The translations under genes were made by a program, and so were the position numbers. The notes under the pieces are model-generated. The model worked only from the letters and a program-made list of their open reading frames with translations. It had not been told where the DNA came from and ran no database searches. Positions 16,111 through 23,983 of a DNA stretch of 39,789 nucleotides are shown here, piece after piece (position 1 is the first letter of the stretch; each line of letters begins with the position of its first letter). Source of the stretch: JAIBBG01 sp043748015 (lineage in GTDB: Bacteria > Bacteroidota > Bacteroidia > Flavobacteriales_D > Sanyastnellaceae); the NCBI GenBank assembly GCA_043748015.1, contig JAYTOA010000215.1, positions 1-39,789 of the forward strand, given 5' to 3'.

Positions 16111-17646
16111 TTAACCTTCATACTTTTCAAGTTCGTTGATTACTTGTTCTACTCCGCGCAGCGGGATCTTGAGCCAGTCCGGCCTTCCATTCAATTCATA
16201 TCCCACTTCATAAATCGCCTTTTCAAGCAGATGCAATAGAAATAGAAAATTGATTTCTGCTTTATTAGCGTATATCTTTTGATCATGACCCAACGCCTCG
16301 AGATAAGTCTCAGTGAAAGTTTCACGGATCAGATGAAACCATCTATCAGCAGCCTTCTGGAGTTTGGCGGTATCCGTGCCCCTAGTTTCCTCACTGTAAA
16401 ATAATTTTGCACTCACGGCATAGTGGAAAGATCGAATCATTCCAGCAACATCTTTGATTGGAGAATGTTTAATTTTTCTATCAGCAATCGAACTCTCCGG
16501 TTCACCTTCAAAATCGATGATGATAAAATCACTTCCGGTAAAGAGTATCTGACCGAGATGAAAATCGCCATGAATGCGTGTTCGCAAACTACCCAGCGGT
16601 TTCTTCTTAATTCTTGCAAAGAACTTCAATAACAATTCTCTCTTCTCTTCTAACAAATGCGCCATTCGCTGAGCCTCGGCGTCCAACAAATGGCTGTTGC
16701 TTTTCAACATCGCAATACGTCCATCGACAAGGTTTGTAAGATGATCGTACAACCATGTCCGGTACTTCGCATTGAATTTTTCAACCATGAAATTCTTAGC
16801 TGATGTGTTCGCTGAAAGCGCAATGTGCATTTCAGCAGTTCTTTTCGCGAGCAATTCCACATGCTCAAAAACAAACTCATGAATTGAAAAAGTACCCCGG
16901 ATGAATGCATGCAGAAAGTCATTCAATTCATCACCAGTTGTTGTCCAGTTATCCTGAGTGGCTTCTACCTTATTCATCATGAGCACCATCGTAATGGGCG
17001 CAATACCTTTTCTCTCCCATACCAGACTTCCACGATAAGCAGGCACGTGATTGTAGCCACCTTCTTCCGTCAAAAATTTGAGCATTTCCACTTCGGGATT
17101 TGTCTCCAAAAATAACTTGCGATAAATCTTCATGAAATATTTATCATTGAAGAAAATGCAGCTGTTGCTTTGATCCACGGAGGGATTCCTGGAATTGATA
17201 TAAACCTGACTTGTATTTAAAGCAGCGCCACTGTCAAAATTGAAAACACCATTATTCGTTTTCTCATTTCCCCCGTTCAATACAAAATGAAACAAGGCCT
17301 TATGAAACGCTTTATCGTAAACAGCATCGACAATCAATTGGTCATTCCAATTCGCTATTATTGAGCGCTGATCAGAATGGTGATTGTTCACCAAAGAGAG
17401 AGGCAGTAAATAATATTCCGGCAAATGGTCATGATATGAAGCTTCGATAATAAAAAAATAAAATCGAGAACCATCATGATCTAATGGCAAGCAATGATCG
17501 CACTTCAATGTCATCAATTCATAAGCCTTTCCACCAAACCACCTTGCATGCGTCACATGATCATGCGAAGCATCCAGCAATTGCTGCTGAGTGATTTTGT
17601 CGGTTCCAAAATCAGTCCATTGTGCTTTGGTAGTGATGCTGTACAT
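16111..17646 (-). CDS. Maltokinase (maltose-1-phosphate forming)
   Basis: A 511-residue aminoglycoside-phosphotransferase-fold kinase. The N-terminal cap shows the family signature ARWFGGKAYE (about 34-43). The catalytic loop is RIHGDFHLGQILF, followed by the metal-binding IIDFEGEPESS, and KIKHSPIKDVAGMIRSF is the conserved stretch after it. Known maltokinases (Pep2/Mak) phosphorylate maltose with ATP to alpha-maltose-1-phosphate, the donor for GlgE. The neighbouring glgE supports that assignment strongly. Many relatives are fused to trehalose synthase; this one is a stand-alone kinase with no trehalose synthase in the operon. The gaps to glgE (61 bp) and glgB (38 bp) suggest co-transcription. 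Confidence 0.9.
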   Translation of the reverse strand: MYSITTKAQWTDFGTDKITQQQLLDASHDHVTHARWFGGKAYELMTLKCDHCLPLDHDGSRFYFFIIEASYHDHLPEYYLLPLSLVNNHHSDQRSIIANWNDQLIVDAVYDKAFHKALFHFVLNGGNEKTNNGVFNFDSGAALNTSQVYINSRNPSVDQSNSCIFFNDKYFMKIYRKLFLETNPEVEMLKFLTEEGGYNHVPAYRGSLVWERKGIAPITMVLMMNKVEATQDNWTTTGDELNDFLHAFIRGTFSIHEFVFEHVELLAKRTAEMHIALSANTSAKNFMVEKFNAKYRTWLYDHLTNLVDGRIAMLKSNSHLLDAEAQRMAHLLEEKRELLLKFFARIKKKPLGSLRTRIHGDFHLGQILFTGSDFIIIDFEGEPESSIADRKIKHSPIKDVAGMIRSFHYAVSAKLFYSEETRGTDTAKLQKAADRWFHLIRETFTETYLEALGHDQKIYANKAEINFLFLLHLLEKAIYEVGYELNGRPDWLKIPLRGVEQVINELEKYEG

Positions 17647-17707
17647 GAATTATAAACAACTTAGAAACGATTGATTATTTCTTGTGACACAATTAGTTTT
17701 TTATGAT

Positions 17708-19660
17708 TCAACTCTCCACACGAAAGAGATGAAAAGGTAATTTGTTGGGATCAAGATCCACAAAGTTTTCTCCTGCGGACCACGAATACTTTTCACCGGT
17801 AATGAGATCGTGAACTGTAAAATTTTTATTCGCCGCCAGTGCCAGTTGCTCCGAAGAAATTTTCAACATACCACTTTGCCTGGCATATGCATCCAGATTT
17901 ACAACACAGATAATCTTACTGTCACCATGAACTTTCGTCCATGCGATCAATTGATCATTGTTCACCTCACAGGCACGATAATTATTCGTGAATTGCATTG
18001 CTTCGTTTTCATTTCGAGCAGCATTGACCAGAGAAATAATCTTCATCAATTTGTTTCGCTTGTTCCAATCCCAGTGTCTTACCTCATACTTTTCAGAATC
18101 CAGATACTCTTCCTTCCCGGGCAGAGCAGCGTGATCGAGTAACTCGAAGCACGGTCCGTAAATTCCGTAATTGCTGCTAAGTGCAGCGGCGAGAAAGAAG
18201 CGAATGATATATTGAGGCTCATGTCCGCTCTGTAGAATATAAGGGTTGATATCATGCGTATTTGGCCAGAAATTCGGGCGAAAATACTCGCGCATATTGC
18301 CTCTTGTCAACTCATCCATATACTGAGTTAACTCATGCTTGTTGTTCCTCCAAGTAAAGTAACTATAGGACTGATGATAACCCTTCTTCGCAAGATTTTC
18401 CATTACACGTGGTCGTGTAAATGCTTCAGACAGAAATATCACATCAGGATTCGTTCTGTAGATTTCCGCCACACACCATTCCCAAAAAACAAAACTCTTG
18501 GTATGCGGATTATCGACGCGAAAAATTTGAATGCCTTTTTCGATCCAGAATTCCAGAATGCTCTTCAATTCCAGCCACATATTTTGCCAGTCATCATTTT
18601 CGTAATCCAGCGGAAGAACATCCTGATATTTTTTCGGTGGATTCTCAGCGTATTGAACAGTTCCATCCGGACGCCATTTAAACCACTGCGGATGCTCCAT
18701 TACATAAGGGTGATCAGGAGAACATTGAATGGCGAAATCCATTGCCACTTCCATTCCGAGCGATTCAGCAGCTTTAACGAACTTAATGAAATCCGCGAGC
18801 GTTCCGAGATCGGATAAAACTGATTTGTGACCGCCATTCTCATTGCCGGTGGCATAAGGACATCCCGGTTCATCTGGTTGAATGTCGAGCGAATTGTTTT
18901 TTCCTTTTCTAAAAGCATGACCAATGGGATGTATCGGAGGCAAGTAAACAACATCGAATCCCATCTCCTTTATTCGCGGCAATAATTTTTCACAATCAGA
19001 AAAAGTTCCATGAGAACTATTTGCCGGGGCACTGCTTCTCGGGAAAAATGAATACCAGGCGCTAAAACCTGCGCGCTTTCGATCAATGATACAAGTCTGA
19101 ATATTTGCATGCGTCGTTTCGAATTGATCCAGTGGATGTTCTGCTAAGAAAGTTTCAAGTTCAACACTTGCAGCCGAAGCAAGTCCATCATTACCGGATA
19201 ATAGATCGATCCATTTTTGTGCGGCAACTTTCTTCTTTGGATAATGAGCTTGAATCGCATGAAGAAATTCAATACCGATTTTCAACTGCAACTGTAATTC
19301 TTTCGGATCAACACGCAGTCTAAAATCAAAGATCCATGTTTCTGCATGATTGATAAACGCGCGAATACTATATTCAATTTTACCTGTTGTGTTGAGTTGA
19401 ATGGTGGCCCGCCAGCGATCATTTTCAATTGACTTCATCGCAGCGTCCGTCCATTTTTTTGAACCTACCGTGCGATGCATCAGCACCGGTGTAACGTGAT
19501 CATGACCGTCTGCGAAGACATCGGCTTCAACAACGAGCGACTCGCCTATCGTCCTTTTCACCGGATACAATCCACCATCAACAGCGGGCGTAACGTTTTC
19601 GATGATGACACGCTGCCTACCGATCTTGATATATTTTTTATCTATTGCTTGCTTTTTCAT
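17708..19660 (-). CDS. glgE: Alpha-1,4-glucan:maltose-1-phosphate maltosyltransferase (GH13_3)
   Basis: A 650-residue enzyme that adds maltosyl units from maltose-1-phosphate to the non-reducing end of alpha-1,4-glucan. The N-terminal beta domain covers ~1-115 and a helical dimerisation region ~120-190. The GH13 barrel has the nucleophile Asp383 in FRVDNPHTKS, the acid/base Glu412 in FLSEAFTRP, and the third carboxylate in WPNTHDINPYI; these signatures separate GlgE from ordinary amylases. YRACEVNNDQLIAW and KIICVVNLDAYARQ lie in the C-terminal beta domain. Length is normal for the family (about 650-680). The gene lies 22 bp after the GH31 gene and before the maltokinase that makes its substrate. 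Confidence 0.95.
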   Translation of the reverse strand: MKKQAIDKKYIKIGRQRVIIENVTPAVDGGLYPVKRTIGESLVVEADVFADGHDHVTPVLMHRTVGSKKWTDAAMKSIENDRWRATIQLNTTGKIEYSIRAFINHAETWIFDFRLRVDPKELQLQLKIGIEFLHAIQAHYPKKKVAAQKWIDLLSGNDGLASAASVELETFLAEHPLDQFETTHANIQTCIIDRKRAGFSAWYSFFPRSSAPANSSHGTFSDCEKLLPRIKEMGFDVVYLPPIHPIGHAFRKGKNNSLDIQPDEPGCPYATGNENGGHKSVLSDLGTLADFIKFVKAAESLGMEVAMDFAIQCSPDHPYVMEHPQWFKWRPDGTVQYAENPPKKYQDVLPLDYENDDWQNMWLELKSILEFWIEKGIQIFRVDNPHTKSFVFWEWCVAEIYRTNPDVIFLSEAFTRPRVMENLAKKGYHQSYSYFTWRNNKHELTQYMDELTRGNMREYFRPNFWPNTHDINPYILQSGHEPQYIIRFFLAAALSSNYGIYGPCFELLDHAALPGKEEYLDSEKYEVRHWDWNKRNKLMKIISLVNAARNENEAMQFTNNYRACEVNNDQLIAWTKVHGDSKIICVVNLDAYARQSGMLKISSEQLALAANKNFTVHDLITGEKYSWSAGENFVDLDPNKLPFHLFRVES

Positions 19661-19682
19661 ACTTCATTGATAAGAATCAAAT

Positions 19683-22076
19683 TCACCTTACAGTGAATTC
19701 GTGAAAATTTTTGCTCACGGTAAATTTGATTTTACCCATTGCTTTGTTTTTGTTTCCAACTTTCTGCACAACGCCATCAACACTGAACTCCAACGCTTCG
19801 AAAGGAAGTCCGGTAATAATTACCTTGAACCTTTCCAATTTGCCGTGATAGTTACCAATCGAATTCTGGTAGATGCGTAGCGCATTGTTGTTTCCTTTTA
19901 AATCAAAACGAATAATCTCATAATGACCATTTTTATAGCCCATGTTTTCGCCATCATCAAGATATAAATTGGTTGATTCCAATCCGTCTTTGAAGAAGAC
20001 ATGTAAAGTTATTTCCTTCACCGGTTTTTCACCAACAAATTGCATTTGTGGCCAGGTAGGGATGATGGCACCTTCGCGCACAAAAAGTGGAATTTGTTTC
20101 AACGGAGCATTGATGGTGATCTCATGACCACCCTTGAAATAGGTGTCATCCCAATTGTGATACCAGCCACCCGAAGGAAGAAAGACCTGTTTTGTTCTTG
20201 CGCCCGGTGTTGTAACAGGACAAATCAAGAGGTGATCACCCAGCATAAATTCTTCGTCGCGGTGATGCGTTTCAATATTCGACTGATCCACAAATGCAAG
20301 TGGTCTTAGCATTGGAGTTCCGTAGTGATAGTTTTGCCAGAAGGTAGTATAGATATAGGGCAAAAGTCTATATCGCATTTGTAGAAATTTTTTGCAAATG
20401 GCTTCATAAGCAGGACCGAAACTCCATGGTTCTTGATCAAATCCGGATTCGTTGCTAGCACTGTGCGTGCGCATGAATGGATGAAACGCAGCGAGCTGCA
20501 TCCAGCGAGTAAAAAGTTCACCATCCGGTTCACCAATGAAACCGCCGATATCGCTTCCAGCGAAGCTCACCCCGGATACGCTGAGACGTTGACATTGCTG
20601 CGAAGCAATGTGAAGATGCTCCCATGAAGCGGCATTATCACCGGTCCATACACTGCTCCACTTTTGCACTCCAGCGTATGCACTTCTCGTAATAACGAAA
20701 GGTCTTTTCGGCATCATGAATTTTTTGAGACCTTGAAAAGTCGCCTTCGCCATCATGTGTCCATAAATGTTGTGGGCATGTCGATGACTGCATTCCTCAC
20801 CATCATAATCATGTCGCACATCTTCGGGAAAAGTTCCGATTTCAAATACTGCAGGTTCATTCATGTCATTCCAAACGCCTGCCACACCATTCTCTATGAG
20901 CATACCAAAAAGATTGCTCCACCATTCGCGCACCTTTGGATTCGTGAAATCCGGAAATACACATTTGCCAGGCCACACATCGCCTTCCATGAGCGCACCA
21001 TCCTGGCGTTTACAGAACACATTGTTCTTGAGACCGTCAATATAAATTTCGTATTCAGGATCCACTTTAATTCCGGGATCAATGATCACGACAGTTTTAA
21101 AACCTATATCTGAAAGCTCCTTCGTCATCTTTGCCGGTTCAGGAAAATATTCTTTGGAAAAAGTAAAACACCTGAATCCCTCCATGTAATCAATGTCGAG
21201 ATAAATCACATCGCATGGAATATGTCTTTTTCGAAATTCCTTCGCTATTTCTTTCACTTTCGAGTCAGGGAAATAGGACCAACGGCATTGATGATATCCA
21301 AGTGCCCAAAGAGGCGGCAAATCCGGTTTCCCTGTTAAGTTGGCATATTCTTTTGCCACTTCCATTAATTCCGGACCATAGATAAAATAATAGCACATTT
21401 CGCCGCCACGTGCCCAAAAGCTGGTAACCTCGTGACGTTCCGATCCGAAATCGAAAATTGTACGGAAGGTATTATCGAAAAAAATACCATAGCCTTTGTT
21501 GTGATGTAAGCCATAGTAAAAAGGAATATTCTTATAAAGCGGATCACTCTCGGCACCATAGGCGTATGCGTCCGTGCCGTAATTTTCGAATTTCTTACCT
21601 CTGATCTGAAGGTTAGAAGGCTTGTCACCCAATCCGTAGAACGCTTCGTTCTTCTGAATTTTCTTGCTGCAATAAACGATTTTTCCACCTTTGGTAAGGT
21701 AGTGTTGCCAGTGAAAACCGGCTTCGTCTTCATTGATAACGTTGCCTTTTAAATCAGTGATGCGAACGTGCAAATTGGTCTTATTGATAAAACATTTTAT
21801 GTGCTTTGTGATGATACCCACGTGTTCACCATCATCGAAAGCACCTAGTGATATCAGACCCTCCTGCAATTCGTTAACAACCGCGTAGGAAAAATCCCGG
21901 TGGAACTTGCCATCAGCTGCATATCGAAACCGGATAACCTTGTCATTGATTACCCTGATTTCAAGTATTGTTTCAGAAGAATGGAATAAGAAAATATTGC
22001 CTTTCTGTTCCCAATGGCGCATGGCATCGGGAAAATATTTGGCTGAATATTTATTGTTGATCGAAGTTACTTGCAT
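19683..22076 (-). CDS. Glycoside hydrolase family 31 alpha-glucosidase
   Basis: A 797-residue GH31 enzyme: N-terminal beta domain (~1-240), barrel (~250-600), C-terminal beta domains. The nucleophile is Asp404 in VWNDMNEPAVF and the acid/base Asp480 in WTGDNAASWEHL. There is no signal peptide, so it acts in the cytoplasm, like its operon partners. GH31 alpha-glucosidases release glucose from the non-reducing ends of maltose and oligosaccharides, and several also transfer glucosyl units. As the first gene of the operon it could trim maltodextrins or, by transglucosylation, supply maltose to the kinase; the sequence cannot decide which. The start at 22076 lies only about 14 bp after the predicted transcription start. 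Confidence 0.93.
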   Translation of the reverse strand: MQVTSINNKYSAKYFPDAMRHWEQKGNIFLFHSSETILEIRVINDKVIRFRYAADGKFHRDFSYAVVNELQEGLISLGAFDDGEHVGIITKHIKCFINKTNLHVRITDLKGNVINEDEAGFHWQHYLTKGGKIVYCSKKIQKNEAFYGLGDKPSNLQIRGKKFENYGTDAYAYGAESDPLYKNIPFYYGLHHNKGYGIFFDNTFRTIFDFGSERHEVTSFWARGGEMCYYFIYGPELMEVAKEYANLTGKPDLPPLWALGYHQCRWSYFPDSKVKEIAKEFRKRHIPCDVIYLDIDYMEGFRCFTFSKEYFPEPAKMTKELSDIGFKTVVIIDPGIKVDPEYEIYIDGLKNNVFCKRQDGALMEGDVWPGKCVFPDFTNPKVREWWSNLFGMLIENGVAGVWNDMNEPAVFEIGTFPEDVRHDYDGEECSHRHAHNIYGHMMAKATFQGLKKFMMPKRPFVITRSAYAGVQKWSSVWTGDNAASWEHLHIASQQCQRLSVSGVSFAGSDIGGFIGEPDGELFTRWMQLAAFHPFMRTHSASNESGFDQEPWSFGPAYEAICKKFLQMRYRLLPYIYTTFWQNYHYGTPMLRPLAFVDQSNIETHHRDEEFMLGDHLLICPVTTPGARTKQVFLPSGGWYHNWDDTYFKGGHEITINAPLKQIPLFVREGAIIPTWPQMQFVGEKPVKEITLHVFFKDGLESTNLYLDDGENMGYKNGHYEIIRFDLKGNNNALRIYQNSIGNYHGKLERFKVIITGLPFEALEFSVDGVVQKVGNKNKAMGKIKFTVSKNFHEFTVR

Positions 22077-22096
22077 GAGATCAATTAGTGAAAGTC

Positions 22097-22104
22097 CAAA
22101 TGTA
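22097..22104 (-). promoter_or_regulatory. -7 element of the alpha-glucan operon promoter
   Basis: On the minus strand TACATTTG matches TAnnTTTG exactly, 21 bases before the GH31 start codon. At the -33 distance (19 bases) there is TTA instead of TTG, a partial match that lies at the edge of the palindrome 22125-22143. The predicted leader is very short. Confidence 0.5.
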
Positions 22105-22124
22105 ATCCGACAAGCAAAAAAGCT

Positions 22125-22143
22125 AAGTGTATTTTATACACTT
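22125..22143. promoter_or_regulatory. Candidate operator of the alpha-glucan operon
   Basis: A perfect 19-base palindrome, AAGTGTAT-TTT-ATACACTT, centred about 44 bp upstream of the predicted transcription start and touching the -33 position. Size and symmetry fit a dimeric helix-turn-helix regulator such as a LacI- or GntR-type sugar repressor; the regulator is not in this window. Confidence 0.55.
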
Positions 22144-22332
22144 TCTCTAACTTATATCATCAATCAGCGACGCATGCTTAATCAACTGTTTCAAATCGAA
22201 TGCTGTACTGAATAGTCAAACAAGTAAAAAGCGCCAGTTAAAGCTCAATACTCGGTTTTATGCAGCATTCCATTTTCTGATTCTCTACATCCAATTTGGG
22301 ACTCAAAAAGGGAATACCTAGTTGGGCTCTGC

Positions 22333-22412
22333 TGAATCAGCCCCTTGATTAAGCGGACAAGACTAGCATTAATTTTAGCGAGTCATGTCCGGTTAATTAA
22401 GGGGCTAATTCA
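22333..22412. mobile_element. IS3-family-like end pair without transposase (80-bp remnant)
   Basis: Two 32-base arms (22333-22364 and 22381-22412) are inverted copies matching at 28 of 32 positions and separated by only 16 bases. Each arm begins TGAAT(C/T)AGCCCC and contains CGGACA, and the element ends in TCA. This resembles the terminal repeats of IS3-family elements (TGA... with a CCCC block and a GGACA block). No transposase reading frame is present. Flanking triplets (TGC and TGA) are not a clean target duplication. It sits in the 446-bp gap between the glucan operon promoter and the downstream end of the stress island; the rest of that gap shows no gene. Confidence 0.6.
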
Positions 22413-22522
22413 TGATAGGCGCAATGGAATCACAACATGACTCACCGCAGTGATAACACATCAAAATAGCTTCTTCCTTTTCAACTGACGAACTCATTCA
22501 ATCCTTCCAGCGAAACTGAATG

Positions 22523-22903
22523 TTAAGCATTATTGATTGAACCTTCAGATAACTCTCTGCCCTGTTCATTTTGATAAGCTAATGTCCAATCATCCGTTGC
22601 AGTTGTTTCCAACCAAATCTTTCCGGATTTGCGAAAAACCTGTACGTTCATACCAAAATTATCCTTGAATGATTTTTCCAAAAGATGGACTGGCATTTCA
22701 TCGAATATACTGATGAATTCTGCGTCACTTTTCAAACCTACTTTCGAAAGCGTCATCTCACTTGAGAGCATATGTTTACCGGCGGTGGGTTTTCCTTTGG
22801 TGTGTGCTTCGGAAAAAAATTCAATTTTCAGATACGGATATACATCGTTGAATTCCTTTTGGATTTGATCTATGGTTTGATTATGATCTATATGCAGTTT
22901 CAT
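22523..22903 (-). CDS. Conserved hypothetical protein next to universal stress protein
   Basis: A 126-residue soluble protein with no signal peptide or membrane segment. It opens MKLHIDHNQTIDQIQKEF, continues with YPYLKIEFFSEAHTKGKP, and has a strongly patterned C-terminal half (LLEKSFKDNFGMNVQVFRKSGKIWLETTATDDWTL). The alternation of strands and helices could suit a small alpha/beta fold. I recognise it as a type of protein that recurs beside universal stress genes in Bacteroidota, but know no function. It follows usp by 37 bp and is very probably co-transcribed, which points to a role in the same stress response. Confidence 0.75.
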   Translation of the reverse strand: MKLHIDHNQTIDQIQKEFNDVYPYLKIEFFSEAHTKGKPTAGKHMLSSEMTLSKVGLKSDAEFISIFDEMPVHLLEKSFKDNFGMNVQVFRKSGKIWLETTATDDWTLAYQNEQGRELSEGSINNA

Positions 22904-22940
22904 TGAAATATATTTTAATTATAAAAGAATATCACATCAT

Positions 22941-23780
22941 TTATTTACTATCCTTCCTTTCAGAAAGGACCAACACCGGCACCTTAGAGTGAAATGCAAT
23001 TTTCCGTGTTGTGCGTTCATTGAACATCCTCCATAATAAACTGTGATGTCTGGAAACCATAACCAGGGCAGTTGACTTGTGTCTTCTCACCCAATCCATA
23101 ATTATTTCGACAGTCATGTTTGGACTGTGATTAAGGAAATGTGTTTTGATATCAAGTTCACGGAATATGTTGTACAAAGGTTTAAGAACACTGTCATTGT
23201 TTTCATTAAACACGTTGTCATTGACATGGACAAAACGCAATTTAGAATTGAACTTAGACATTATTTCTTTCAATATGTGGACACCTGTTCCGGTTGGAAT
23301 ATTATGCTCATCGAAAGCGAATGCCACGCCCTTCCATGGTCTGTATTTGACATTCTCAGGGATAATCAAAACAGGACAACTTAGATTACCTGCCAATTTA
23401 GTGGAAGTACTACCGAATACCACTTCACTGAATTTATCGGTATGTGCGATACCCATAACAACCAGGCTTGCTTCACCACTAGCGACAACATCGCGAATTA
23501 CATCTCCGGTAAATCCTACTTCAAGCTTTTGATTTATCTTGAGTTGGTCACCGAATTCAACATGAAGGTCATCAATCAACTTCGCCAGACTTTTGGCGTC
23601 ATCTTGCTGCAATTCTTCAAGCGTAATGCGCATATCAAAGTAGGCATCACTAATAACAGGAATGTGAGTCGCATGAACTACCAACAATTTCGCTTCCATG
23701 TCTTTTGCGAGTGCAGCTGCATAACGCACAGCTTCCATCGAAGTTTTAGTAAAATCCGTTGTTGCAATTATTGTCTTCAT
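22941..23780 (-). CDS. Universal stress protein, tandem UspA domains
   Basis: A 279-residue cytoplasmic protein with two UspA folds (~1-142 and ~148-275). The first opens MKTIIATTDFTKTSMEAVRYAAALA and closes with MGIAHTDKFSEVVFGSTSTKLAGNLSCPVLIIPE, which resembles the nucleotide-binding loop of ATP-binding Usp proteins. The second is divergent and has lost the loop glycines (VSRHHSLLWRMFNERTTRKIAFHSKVPVLVL). Such proteins accumulate during growth arrest and low oxygen. The promoter carries two CRP/FNR-type dyads, and the gene is followed by a small hypothetical gene in the same transcript. Confidence 0.9.
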   Translation of the reverse strand: MKTIIATTDFTKTSMEAVRYAAALAKDMEAKLLVVHATHIPVISDAYFDMRITLEELQQDDAKSLAKLIDDLHVEFGDQLKINQKLEVGFTGDVIRDVVASGEASLVVMGIAHTDKFSEVVFGSTSTKLAGNLSCPVLIIPENVKYRPWKGVAFAFDEHNIPTGTGVHILKEIMSKFNSKLRFVHVNDNVFNENNDSVLKPLYNIFRELDIKTHFLNHSPNMTVEIIMDWVRRHKSTALVMVSRHHSLLWRMFNERTTRKIAFHSKVPVLVLSERKDSK

Positions 23781-23803
23781 ATAAATAGTTTTTCGGGACT
23801 ATT

Positions 23804-23811
23804 CAAAGTTG
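23804..23811 (-). promoter_or_regulatory. Probable -7 element of the usp promoter
   Basis: On the minus strand CAACTTTG matches TAnnTTTG except for the first base. There is no TTG at the -33 distance, as expected of a promoter that needs an activator. The predicted transcription start is near 23797, 17 bp before the start codon. Confidence 0.4.
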
Positions 23812-23833
23812 ATAAATAGCAACACAACGAGGA

Positions 23834-23847
23834 ATGAGGCACCTCAT
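23834..23847. promoter_or_regulatory. Proximal CRP/FNR-type dyad upstream of usp
   Basis: ATGAGGCACCTCAT is a perfect dyad with core TGA-N6-TCA, centred at 23840.5, about 43 bp upstream of the predicted start of transcription; this is the class II activator position. Confidence 0.5.
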
Positions 23848-23855
23848 CACATTTA

Positions 23856-23869
23856 GTGATAAAAATCAT
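23856..23869. promoter_or_regulatory. Distal CRP/FNR-type dyad upstream of usp
   Basis: GTGATAAAAATCAT has the core TGAT-AAAA-ATCA, the FNR-like spacing, centred at 23862.5. Its centre is exactly 22 bp (two helical turns) from the proximal dyad. Confidence 0.5.
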
Positions 23870-23983
23870 ATTGACTAGTTCGCAATTGCTTGATTGATCA
23901 TCGTCATCAAGCTCGAATCAACGTTGCAACCACATCCGCCATCAATGTATTCAGACGGGAAAATTTTAAAATAGACGAACTAT

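Noticed and set aside
23888..23912. Perfect GCTTGAT / ATCAAGC hairpin after the receiver-CRP gene
   Set aside because: There is no T run on the minus strand, so it is not a standard terminator. As a regulator site its 11-base spacer does not fit the CRP/FNR dyads nearby. It may still be a structured 3' end.
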